Under the pieces are notes generated by a model. The model was given only the letters and a program-made list of their open reading frames with translations. It made no database searches and was not told where the DNA came from. The position numbers and the translations under genes were made by a program. A DNA stretch of 64,000 bases from Nymphaea colorata (taxonomy: Eukaryota > Streptophyta > Magnoliopsida > Nymphaeales > Nymphaeaceae), in contig NC_045140.1 of assembly GCF_008831285.2 (NCBI RefSeq), forward strand, positions 12,770,505 to 12,834,504. Reading direction: 5' to 3'. This document shows positions 12,701-24,700 of the stretch, piece by piece. Position 1 is the stretch's first letter, and every line of letters begins with the position of its first letter.

Positions 12701-15700
12701 CGGAAAACTTGTGAAACCACGCACGAGGACTCTGTTTGAGTCCATAAATAGCTTTCTTCAGCTTGCAAACTTTTCCACACTCCCCCTGTCGTTCAAATCC
12801 GGTGGTTGTTGCATATAGACAGTCTCATCAAGATCACCATACAAAAAGGCGTTTTTGACATCCAGTTGATACACGTGCCAGTCATGGTGGACAGCCACAG
12901 AAATAATAAGACGAATGGTTCCCAACCGAGCAACTGGAGAGAAGGTCTCAAAGAAATCCACACCGTAGGTCTGTGTGTAGCCCTTAGCAACCAATCGAGC
13001 TTTGTATCGTTCCAAAGAACCATCAGAATTATACTTAACTGTGAATACCCACTTTGAGCCAACAATATCACATCGAGGAGGAGGATCAACAAGTTCCCAA
13101 GTGCCCCTCTGCACTAAGGCACCCATCTCATCTTGCATAGCCCGTCTCCATTGGGTGTCTAATAAGGCCTGCTGGTGACACGTAGGAACTGTATGAGCAG
13201 CCAAAGTATGAATGAATTGTTGCATATTTTTACCAACCCCATCAGTAGACACAAAATGAGATATAGGATGTAAAGTACATTGCCGTCTGCCTTTGCGAAG
13301 AGCAATAGGTAAGTCTTGACAAGGATCAGAATGAGTAGGGTTATGCGCTTCAGATGTACTTACCTCCTGAGAAACGGTTGGCAAAATATTATGAGAAGGG
13401 TCCTGTCGACGTGTGTAGACCAACGGTGGATCACAAAACTTGGACACAACAGACGAAGGAGATTCAACAGGGAACGACTCCAAAGGAATAGGAGGAATAG
13501 GTAGTGGGTCTGGAGACCGTGGCATCTCAGTAGACATAGGAGTGAGGCTATAATAAGGTTGAGATTCAAAGAATGTGACATCCGCACTGATATACTCTTT
13601 TTGAGTCAAGGGATCAAAACATTTGTAGCCTTTATGGTTTCTGGAGTAGCCAATGAAAATGCATTTAATGGCTTGGGCTCCCAATTTGTCACGTGTGGGT
13701 CCAAGAATATGAACAAAGCATGTGCAACCAAATACTTTGGGAGCCACTGGAAACAAGGATCTTTGTGGGTGCACAAGTTTAATGGGGATCTGGTTATCAA
13801 TGGAGGATGAGGGTAAACGATTGGTTAAGTAGCAAGCAGTAAGAATAGCATCTCCCCAAAAATATGCAGGGAGATTAGTATGAAGCATAAGGGAACGAGC
13901 CACATTTAAAAGTTGACGATGTTTTCGCTCAACTATTCCATTTTGCTGGGAAGTATGGGGACATGTAAACTAAGGAGAAATGCCATTATCTGAGTAAAAC
14001 TTCATTAAAGTAGATGCCTTAAACTCAAGAGCATTATCAGTGCGAATGTTTTTAACAAGAATACGAAACTGGGTCTTTATTTCAATAATAAGGTTTTTGA
14101 GAGTACATACGACTTCAGACCTTTCCTTCAAAAGGAAAACCCAGGTGACTCGAGAATAATCATCTACGATGACAAGAAAATAACGAAATCTTGACCTACT
14201 AGCAACTCTGCTAGGACCCCACACATCAACATGAAGAAGATCAAATAGTTCACAACTGGACGTATTAAGACTCGATGAATAACTACTACGAGTGTGTTTG
14301 CCAAGTTGACAAGCTTCACACTGGAACGACTCTGGTAAGGAGAGATGTGGAAGGAGATGACGGAGCTTGGAGACAGATGGATGACCAAGTCTGAGATGCC
14401 ACTGGAACGAGGAGGACAACGATGTGATCGATGATGCTGCAATACCCACGGGATCCGGCAGGAAGTAGATGCCCCCTTTCTCATAGCCTCCACCAATCGT
14501 CTTCCCAGTTGGCAAGTCCTGAAATGAACATAAACCAGAGTCAAACGTAACACGACAATGTAAATCATTAACCAATTGTCCGACAGATAACAAATTTGTG
14601 GGAAACTTAGGAGCATATAACACATTGGGAATACTCATAGATTGAGTGATCTTGATATCTCCATATCCCATAATGGGTGACAATCTATCATCTGCAAGTC
14701 TCACATGACGTATCTGAGGTAGTGAGTGTAGCACAATAAACATAGAAGGCGTACTACAAAAGTGCCTCGATGCCCCTGAATCAATAATCCAAGTAGTACC
14801 TGTATTATGTGAGATAGTGTCAACAGACATAGCGCTGTCAGTCATAACTATGGAGGCCGATGGCTGAGTAGATCTGTGTGCTAGAAAGTCCTCATACTCT
14901 GACCTATTGATACTCACAGTCATTGTCTCAGGCTGAGAAGAAGATAAAGACCCATCTACTACTGATGACGCTGCTTGGGCCGCTCCAATAGAAGACTGTC
15001 AAGAGTTCTTCCCCAGCTTTGATGTAACATTTCTGCCTAAGGATGGCGCTGCAGTAGGACGACCATGTTTATCCCAACATTTGTCTTCCAAATGACCTAT
15101 TTTCCCACAATAAGTGCACTGAAATCTCCCCCGACCTCCTCCTGACCCACGACCCATGCCTCTTCCCCTGAATAAACCACGTCCACGTCCTCCTGAAGCT
15201 GCTAAGGCAGAGGCATGGATATCACTGGCAGGTGAAGAGAGGGTCACAGCAAGACGACTAAGCCTGTTGTAGGCTTCAGCTAGATCAGGGATTTCTGCTC
15301 CAGTCAGCATCTGAGCCTTTGCTACTGCATACCAGAGGAGAGACCCTGTAGGAATTTCGCAACCATAGACTGTTCACCATGGGTCCTATAACATGTTGGA
15401 CATGGAGGACGTAATGCTTTAAGTCGCTCAGAGATGGACTTAAGGGAAGCGAAGTACTGAGCAAGACTTTGGTCACCCTGTTGCAGATTAAGTAGTTCCT
15501 CCTCTACCTGCAATATTTTGCTAATATTCCTGTCATTCGAGTAAGTCTGCTTCAAGAAATCCCACATTTGCTTAGCCGAGGTGTAGTATGCAATAGTTGA
15601 TACAATTTGGGGTTGCACACTATTCATGATCCATGACATGACAATATTATTATCTCCCTTCCATGAACTATATTTTCCACTCTTTTCAACAGGTTCGTTT

Positions 15701-18700
15701 TCTTCTATAACATGCTCCTTTTGATGTCCAATCACAGACATCATAAACACACGAGACCAAATCTCATAGTTAGATCCATCTAACTTTACAGTAGAACCAT
15801 ACGAAAATGGATTTCCTCCACTTTTAACTTCATGAGAAAAATCAGATTTATTACTTTCAGCCATCATAAATCTGTCCACAAGAGATCAACCACCAATAGC
15901 AAGAGAATATATATATATATATATATTTCTATTGAAAAAGAAACTGATCAACAAGAACAGACGTCCCACACGGCAAAGTTAGATGCACAGAAACAATCAA
16001 CCTGCTGCCCAACTGTTGACAGCAATACCACAACAAAGAGGACTGCAATCTGAAGACAGAAAAACGCTGCTATCAGCAAGCCCACAACTGAAAACGAATC
16101 CCCACTGTTTGTATTGTTTGCGCTGACCAACGACTTATCTATTTATGCATCTAACGCTGCTGTGCCACAGTTTATCCTTCACAGATCATGAATAACGACA
16201 ACAAATAAAACCATCAACATAAACTTGCCATAGACGTCATAGATAGCAGTCCTCCACTTGGCTGCGTTGATCATATAACATATCAAATCATAGGCGATTA
16301 ATCAGCGCAGACTCCCACACAACTGCGATACTATATACACTTCTGAAAAAAAAAAAAATCCACGGCTGGAGTCTATTCACGCATCTCTCCTAGCGTGAAT
16401 AGACTCCTCAACACTGTTCCGTTGCTGGAAAACAGCAACTAGAACAGGCGAGAGGTGAAGGAGAAAGAAACGGAGGAAGTAGAAGAGATCAAGCCTGAAA
16501 GGAGGCGGAGGATCGCCGACGGTGTGCGTCACGTCCGCACGCTGGCTGTGTGCTTCAAGTCTCCAGTCACGTCCGTAGCTCTGATACCATGTAGCAGCGG
16601 AGAAGAAGAGAGTGAGAGAGAGAAGTTGCCGTGAGATTGAACTAAAAGAACTTGTTATTACGATAACCCTTATCTCTCTTATAAAAGAGATTAGGGTAAA
16701 AAGGGATTTACAAAATAACTCAATGGGAAATAAGGAAAATATTAAAGAGATCTTATAACTCTTTAATATTACAAGGAACCTCCTAAAACATAAAACTTTT
16801 CTTATTCAACATAAGCAATAAAATTTATTAGTGGCAGCCTTTGTATATCAGTCCACCCGTCAGAAACAATGGATACTCCATATTGTATCCACGAAAATTT
16901 CTTCTTCTCTAATAACTTTTCAATGTTTGCCTTCTCTTCTACAAGAATTACTGTTCTTAACTTCTCTGAACTCGGGGGTACATAACCACTCAAACTGCAA
17001 TTAGCCAAACCTGTAACAACATCTTTCCAATAAGGACTTTTGGCTACATTAAAAGGAAGTGAACTTGCAAAAAAGAACCTTCTGATTCTTCTATCCATCT
17101 CTGCCCTTCCCATATTATTGAATGCTTGTGCTAATGTTTTCTTTTCTTTGAAGGATCTTCACCTCCTTCAGTAGCATAAAGAGGAACTGACACTTGATCT
17201 GGATGAAGATTTCTTCGTCTCAGCTGCATCTTGTTCTTTTTTGAATATCTTGATCTCCTCGTTGGTAACTTTTGGGCATGGTCTAATTCCAACGCCAGAA
17301 GTATGCAAGAAATGTGCCTTGCAACGTGTATAAGAGCCCGTGAACATCATATCACAAAATTTGCAAGAAAACATTACATTCCCACCACCACCTGGTCCTT
17401 TTGATAGTTTCTTCACATAGCACCAAAGAGGCTGAGATGGATTATCCTTCTCTACTGTAGCGGTATTAACACTACCACTGCTGCTTTCTACATTCCCACT
17501 TCCTGTTGGAGGCAGTATTTCTTTTCCTTTATCAGCCATTACAAATTATGTCTGAACAGAACCTAGCAAATGAGCTGCAACTGCAACACATAACCAATAA
17601 AAACAGGGATCATTCGAAATAGATGAATCCTCTCATGAAACGATATATCACAGGACAGCAGCACTCATTCAGTACAACGGCATGAGTGCAACACTCATTC
17701 ACATGCCCTGCCAGCAAATGCAATCCACATTCAACAATATTCTAAGACAGTGAAGAATGAAAATGCCTCATATTCTAAAACAGTGAAGAATGAAAAGGAG
17801 GCCTCTATTATATTCTCTGAGTGGCTTACCAGGAAGAAGATCAAGTTTATTATGAAAACACACAAAAAAGCTGCAAATCACATTGACACATACAAATAAA
17901 CACACAAAACACATGAGGAAGCGGCTGGGCTATAAATCGTCGGCTAGCCTCTCGGGTAGAGAGGGAGAGAGATTTGAAACCCTCTCGGGTAGAGAAAGGG
18001 CGAGCCAGAGGGAGGGGTGTTGGGTTTTCCCTTTCAGGAGATGAGTTTTCTGCACACACAACCCGTCGCCGGTCGTCGTCGGCGGCGAAGGCAGGGGTGG
18101 AGGCGGTGGAGCTGATGAAAATGAAAAGAAAAAATGAAAAAAACACAAAGTCACCTCCTGCCATCGCTGCTGTCGTCGCCGCTGCCGTCGCCGTTCCGCC
18201 CTGCGTTCGCCGCCCCTGCCGTCGCCTGTCGCCGCTACTTCGTTGCCGGAGAGAGACGAGAGGTAAAGAGTCGTAAAGATAGAAACGAAAGGGTTTCGTT
18301 TTACTTTTTTTTTGAACATTAAAATGATTTTTAACGTTAAAATGAAATAAACGTTTAAAAAAAATGGACAAAATTGGACTCGGTCAATGTTGACCGTGTC
18401 CAATTTTGGACGGATACGGCCTCCGGTACGTTGACCGTATCTGGTACGGTCAACGCGTACCGGAGCCGTACCCAGCCCCGTACCGGTATCGGTACCGGTG
18501 TCATACCGGTACTGGTAGGGTACGCCTCCTCTGGAGGCGTACCCGTGTATCATAGCTCTCAAGTTAAAGAAAAACTTCAGACTTAAATCTTACATAGTAT
18601 ATCAATAGCCCCCCTTGGATTTAATTAGAGTCCTCCCATATAATCCACCCATCCCATTGTTTGAGGTTCAAAAGTGAAGGAATAACATATGCTATGAAAA

Positions 18701-21700
18701 AGTTGCTTGCTGACAATGTCTTGCACCTTTATCTCTTCACTCAGATTTAATTTACTCACTTCCTGCAAATAGACCCTGTGCTAACCGCAACTTGTCAGAA
18801 AAATGAATGACAGAGGCATGCAGTGACCTTAAATGCTGCTTCTCCAATGTTGATTGCTGATTGGTTTATGTTCCTACATTCTTTCCTGATATTGGATCTT
18901 CTACTAGATGCATCTAGAAAGCACATTGTGGATTTTAATCCTGTGGGGTACCTCATTTGTTCTTCTTATCTTGAGCATGAGCATGAGTTTATGCTTCCGG
19001 TGATTCTTATGTTTTCTGTGTAAATATGTCCTGTCACATCACATTATTTTATCATTCTGTTTATTGCATTATGGTTAAATCAACAGAGCACCTTTTACTT
19101 TGTTTCAGATGCCTTTGACACCGAGCAACTGCTTGAATGTATTGGAAAGTTGAAAAGTGGCCAGTCAGTTAATGTTCCAATATATGACTTTAAGAACCAT
19201 CGAAGATGTTCTGAATCTTTTCGAAAGGTATGTTGTTATTTGAGTTTATGGGTTGGAGGAGTTTGTTTTTGTTGCAAGTGTGTTTTGCCTTTTTGGTTAG
19301 CATGGTATTCAGTTGCATTAGCTAATCCAGTTTGAGTTTTGGAAGATTCATAGCTTTATCAACAGTAATTTTCCTACTTACTTCATAAAGCTAGCTGCTT
19401 TGAATGAATCTTTATTTCTACATATGTAAAGTATGTTCATTGGTAAATGACTAGGTAAGTAGATGAGCTGAATATTATAAACCTTCAGTATGATAATATT
19501 GTCTGTTTCAGCCTTTTAGGTTAGAATTATTCTCTATCTTGATTAAGTAAACTCATATATCAAATTTTTTATTTCTATTTCTTCTAAATCTTTTCCAACC
19601 TCATTATTATCTTTTAATGTTCATGTAAGTCGGATGGGTGAGGGGAGAGGGTTGGCTATTTCTTCTGATTGATAGCATGATGCACATAAGTTTTCTGGGT
19701 TTTTAATCTTATCAAATTCTAGGGTAGTCTTTTTTGTTTGTATATGTTGATGGGTTTGGTTGTTTCGAGTCTGGGTTTGGACCCGATCCACATTGTAATG
19801 TTGTGGGGTTCTATTTGTACCCTTGTAATCTCTCTTTTCAGTGTGAATGAGATTTTAAGAGAGAGAGAGTGTTTGGTTGCTAGTGGGCACCAGTTTTCCC
19901 TCACCCGTGGTTTTTTTCCCTCTTGTTGAGGGTTTTTTCCACGTTACATCGTGTTTTTCTCTGTCTTTGTTTCTACATGGTATCAGAGCCAAAGTGGTTC
20001 TGAATTTACTATTCATTTTGGACTGGATCTCACTACTGTCAAGGTCGCTCGATCCTGCCTTGGTTCCGTGGAACACGTGGAGATCTGCCGTCGACCGCCT
20101 GCCGTGGAGTTCCCATGTGTCAACAGTGGAGCGACGTCGCCTGTGCTGTCAAGGTCGCTCTTTGTCGCTTGTTCCAGCGTTACCGCCTGTGCTCCCTGTT
20201 GCCATGTTTCTGCTGTTGTGAAGTTCCGGCATCACTCCCTGCATCGTCCGGCGAGCTGGTTCAGCCCCGTTTCTGCTGTCGTGGAGTTCTGGCCCTGCAT
20301 CGCCCGCTGCCTGCATCGCCAGACGCTGTCTGACTTTCCATCGCACGACGCTCTCCATCGCCTGACGCTCTACTATCTGCATTGCCCGCTACCCAGGTAT
20401 GCATGACGCTGCCTTGTTGCCGCCATCCTCTCAGCGTCTCTCCTGGTACGCTCGCTCTCTTTGCAAGTTCCCTGCGGCAGTGCTCTGCTGCGTCACCCGT
20501 ACCTCCATTGTCCCTTCTCCTTCCTCCGCCATTGCCTCCTGTCTGCCCCATCGTCTGCTCCTTCATCGCCTCTCTCTGCTGTTCCATGTTGCCGTTAGCT
20601 GTCCATAGCTGTTCGCTGCCGTCGTGAAGTTCCGGTGGTGGTCATCTCCTGCCTGCCGGTCGCCATTGCTCTGCCGCCGTGTAGTTCCAGCGTTCAAGGG
20701 AGTCGACTGTGTTTCTTGCCACTCATCTGCCTTTGTTCCTGATGGTTTTTTCGCCCTACATCGCTCGTGCCTCCGTCGTCTCCGTTTGCTTTTCTGTCCA
20801 GCGCGGCCCAGTGCCGCGGCCTAATGTTGCCTGCTCCGCCTAGTGCCACCTGCTCCATCTAGCACCACTGGCGTCAGCTGGCCACCGCCTTGCTGACTGC
20901 CGCAGCTATTGTTGCAGGAGCTGCATTGCCTGTGCCATTTGCTGCATCGCCAATGCTGTTGCTTGCCTGACGTGTGTGGAGTTCCGTCACTGACTGCACC
21001 TGTGCTACTGCAGTGTGGAAGGTGTCTCTGCTTGGGTTGTGCTGCTGCAGTTTGGAAGGCGTTCGCTCCGTTGCACAGTGTTGTCGCTGCCTCTTCTCAG
21101 CCACTGTTGCGCTTGTTCAGCTGCTCTTATTGCTACTTTGGTGAACCTTTGTGATGGCGGATTCTCATATGGGAAAGTGGATTATTGACAGTGGTGCTAC
21201 CCACCACATGATTGACGATCCTAAGGTCTTTCATGAGTATAAGCTTTCATCAGGAAAGGAACGTGTGTCTCTTGCCAATGGTCCCTCTATTTCAGTGGCT
21301 AGAATAGGGAGTCTCTCACTTTTAAACAAATTCTTAGTTCATAATGCTCTACATGTCTCTCATCTTCCCTTGAACCTCTTGTCGGTTAGCAAGATTACGA
21401 AAGAGTTGAATTGGAGGACTTGGTGACAGGGAAGTGGATTGGGATTGGTTTGGTTTCTGAGGGACTATATCGTTTACCCATGTGTGCTGCTACAACTCTC
21501 ATGACGGCCGCCAGCAAAACAATGAAGAGTAGAGAGGACTCCCTTCAGTTGGTTCTGCGTTGGCTTGAGCGCCTTGGACACATTCCTTTGGAATTATCTA
21601 ATTATCCATATGCCTAGTCGTGTGTTGAATGGGCAGACGCCTCATTCTATGTTACCGAGGAGTCGTGAACCTTTCTCTCTTCCACCTAGAGTTTTTGGCT

Positions 21701-24700
21701 GTGTTTGTTTTATTCACAATCACAGTCTTAATATTAAAAAGCTTGATCCAAGGTCGATTAAGGGCGTATTCTAGGTTATTCCCCCACTCAAAAAGGATAG
21801 TCGTGTTTATATTACCAAAGATGTCACCTTCCTGTAACACGCTTCCTATTTTGGTGAGAATTCTCTTCATGGGGAGAGGTCTACAATGAGAGAAGAGTGT
21901 GGACTTGTTTTAATATACGGGTTTGGATCTGGACCCGGTCCAGTGGGTGCTCCTGTTTAGGCTTGTTGAGGCTCTACTTATATCTTTGTAACCCTATTTT
22001 GGGTGTGAATGAAATCTTAAGAGAGAGAGAGTTTGGTTGCTAGTGGGCACCAGTTCCTCCTCATCCGTGGTTTTTTCCCTCTTGTTGAGGGTTTTCCACG
22101 TTACATCGTGTTCATCGCATTCTTTTTCCTATTTTTCGTGTTTCTACATGGTATCAGAGCCAACGAGTTTAGGAATTTTTTTGCGGTCGTGAACTTTCGG
22201 CCCTGACCTTTCCATCACTCGCTGCTCTTGTTCCGCCGCTGCCGTTGCCTCCGCCACTGCCGCCGCCACCGCCGCCCGGCTGCATCGCCTGAGATCGTTG
22301 CCCTCTCCAGACCGACGTCGGAGATTGCTGTCGCCCAAAACTGCCCTCGGCTCCTCCACTTGGTTCTGAGTTTCTTGTTTGTGCTTGTATTGGATCACCG
22401 TTTGAGTGGTGATCGTCTGCTGCCGTGAAGTTCCGGTGGACACCGTCGACTCTTGCCGGTTTGCTGTGCGAGCTCCTTCACCATCGACTTGTGGATGACC
22501 TACCAGCGGATTTGATCGAAGGAGAACCGATTTGAGGGCCTTTTGAAGACGATCGTGCCATATTCTGTATACTCAGTTTTAACAGGCCTCACTAAGCCTG
22601 TTTCTGTTCGAGCTTCAATCGAGGGCTCAATCGATTGTAACTTTTGGGGGTTTTGATTCTGATCGCTTCCCAACAAACCAATCTGTCGAAGGGAAGTGGA
22701 ATCGTGGCAATCGGTGCAGTATTGAGTGAGATTCGAGCTCAAAAAGTTTGATCAAACACTGGTCTGCTTTACCGCCGACCAGTCCCTGTTTCCGGTGACT
22801 TTTCCGACGATCGGACCGTTGGATTTTGATGATTCCGGTGCCATTCGATTCCCAACATCCAGGTGATCCTCTCCACCAAGTTTGACGTCGATCGGACCAC
22901 AGATGGCGTTTCTGGAGGCGACGGACGGAATCTGGCGGAAATCGGCGGCGTCTTCCTGAAGCAGGCGACAGGGAACCTACGACTTCAAGGCTCAACGACC
23001 TGAGTGTAGACTGCTCAGATTCAGCCCAAATTTGCCATGATTCATTCTGATGTGTGGGGGCCTTCAGGGATTCCTTCTTGTAATGTTTTTCAGTATTTTA
23101 TCACTTTTATAAATGATTGTTCTCGTAACACGATTGTCTACTTGTTGAAAGACCGTAGTGAAGTTCCTACTGTCATATAGACTTTCATTGCTTATGTGAA
23201 AACTCAATATGGAGTATCTGTTAAGACCTTTCGATCTGACAATGCTCGTGAGTATATGTGTCAGTTTGTTGATAGCTTCTTTCGAAAAAAAGGAATTGTT
23301 CATGAGACTTCCTGTAGTTATACTCCCTCTCAAAATGGAGTTGCTGAACGAAAGAATCGTCAGTTATTGAATATGACTCGGGCTCTTCTTTTTCAACGTC
23401 ATGTTCCAAAAAGGTATTGGGGGGATGCTGTGTTGACCAGTGCGTATCTTATAAATTGTTTGCCTAGTCGTGTGTTGGATGGGCAGACGCTTCACTCTAT
23501 GTTACCGGGGAGTCGTGAACCTTTCTCTCTTTCACCCATAGTTTTTGGTTGTGTTTGCTTTATTCACAATCATAGTCCTCACATTAAAAAACTTGATCCA
23601 AGGTCTATTAAGGGCATATTTCTAGGTTATTCTCACACTCAAAAAGGGTACAAGTGTCGGGACCCTTCCACTGGTCGTGCCTATGTTACCAAAGATGTCA
23701 CTTTCCTTGAACATGCTTCCTATTTTGGTGAGAATCCTCTTCAGGGGGAGAATTCTATGTCAAAGGAAGAGTATTCTCAGTATTCTCTGAGTCAGGAAAT
23801 TCAGTTTACAGATTGTTTGGACTACAGGCGTGAATCTGTTGGTCCTTCTATTGAGGTGCTTGAACAGGAGAAAAATGGAGAGTGTTCTACTGGGGCAGAA
23901 GAGGAATGCAATCGTCTGTTTGGGCAAGTTTATTCTAGGCGAAGAGTCTGTACAGATGAGATGACAGGTGGTGAGAATTCTACTCTCAATCCAATTAGTC
24001 CTTCCCTGGATGACCCAAGTCGTGCTCAGAAGCAACCTGTTGAAGAAGAGAGTCAGACTGTCGCTGCAAGTGAAGAGCTTCCATCGCCCTGCGAAAGGGT
24101 GTCAGGTCATGTACTCAACATCTTATTGGTAACTTTGTTTCATATTCCTGATTGAGCAAGGACTACAAATGTTTTGTATCTTCTCTTTCTTTGGCTATGA
24201 TTCCCAGGAATGTTGCTGAGACTCAGACTGATCCCAAGTGGACTTATGCAATGCAAGAAGAGATGGAAGCCCTGAGAAGAAACATGACGTAGGAAGTTGT
24301 AAAGATTCCTGAGGCGGTTCACTTGGTTGGATCTAAGTGGGTTTACACCATCAAGTACAAACCAGATGGAAGTGTTGAAAGATACAAAGCTCGTCTTGTG
24401 GCCAAGGGGTTTAGTCAGAAATATGAGATTGATTACTTGGAGACATTTGCTCCTGTTGCGAAGATGAAGACTGTCAGAGTCATTATCTCCTTAGCTGTGA
24501 TGAAGGAGTGGAAGATGTACCAACTTGATGTCAAGAACGCTTTTCTCAATGGAGACCTTGGAGAGGAAGTATATATGTGTATGCCTCCAGGATATGAGGA
24601 ACCTGGAAAATGTTGCAAGCTAAGGAAAGCTTTATATGGGCTCAAGCAATCTCCTCGAGCATGGTTTGAACGACTTAGACTTGTCATGAGACAATGTGGA

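Larger units (their letters stand above)
11412..16811 (-). mobile_element. CopB-1: Ty1/copia retrotransposon nested in hAT-1
   Basis: A 5400-bp minus-strand element with 222-bp LTRs (16590-16811 and 11412-11633) that differ at only two positions (0.9%), a primer site at 16578-16589, a polypurine tract at about 11634-11644 and a perfect TSD TAAGC (11407-11411, 16812-16816). Its LTRs are nearly identical, so it is a recent arrival, younger than hAT-1. The coding region is nevertheless broken by a gag frameshift, two stops and a 14-bp tandem duplication. It belongs to the same family as CopB-2 and CopB-3 and shares their leader hairpin. Confidence 0.96.
9629..18555 (-). mobile_element. hAT-1: hAT DNA transposon, split by CopB-1
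   Basis: Bounded by a perfect 8-bp TSD CTCTCAAG (9621-9628 and 18556-18563), the duplication length of hAT elements. The ends are imperfect inverted repeats: CTATGTCACATAGGTACGGG on the left and CTATGATACACGGGTACG on the right read inward. Both are followed by dense GTACGG/ACCGGT subterminal repeats, plausible transposase-binding arrays. The minus-strand transposase gene has a BED zinc finger, DUF659 core and C-terminal dimerisation region. CopB-1 is inserted in the core with TSD TAAGC; without it the element is about 3.5 kb. It sits antisense in UKL intron 3. Confidence 0.93.

Noticed and set aside
17850-18586. Overlapping long frames rich in Arg, Ser and Pro
   Set aside because: They fall in the GC-rich right end of hAT-1 with its GTACGG array; composition explains them.
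19877-21154. Several 60-150 residue frames, Cys/Leu/Pro-rich
   Set aside because: They lie in the CopA-2 LTR and leader, with no domain and no conservation between copies.
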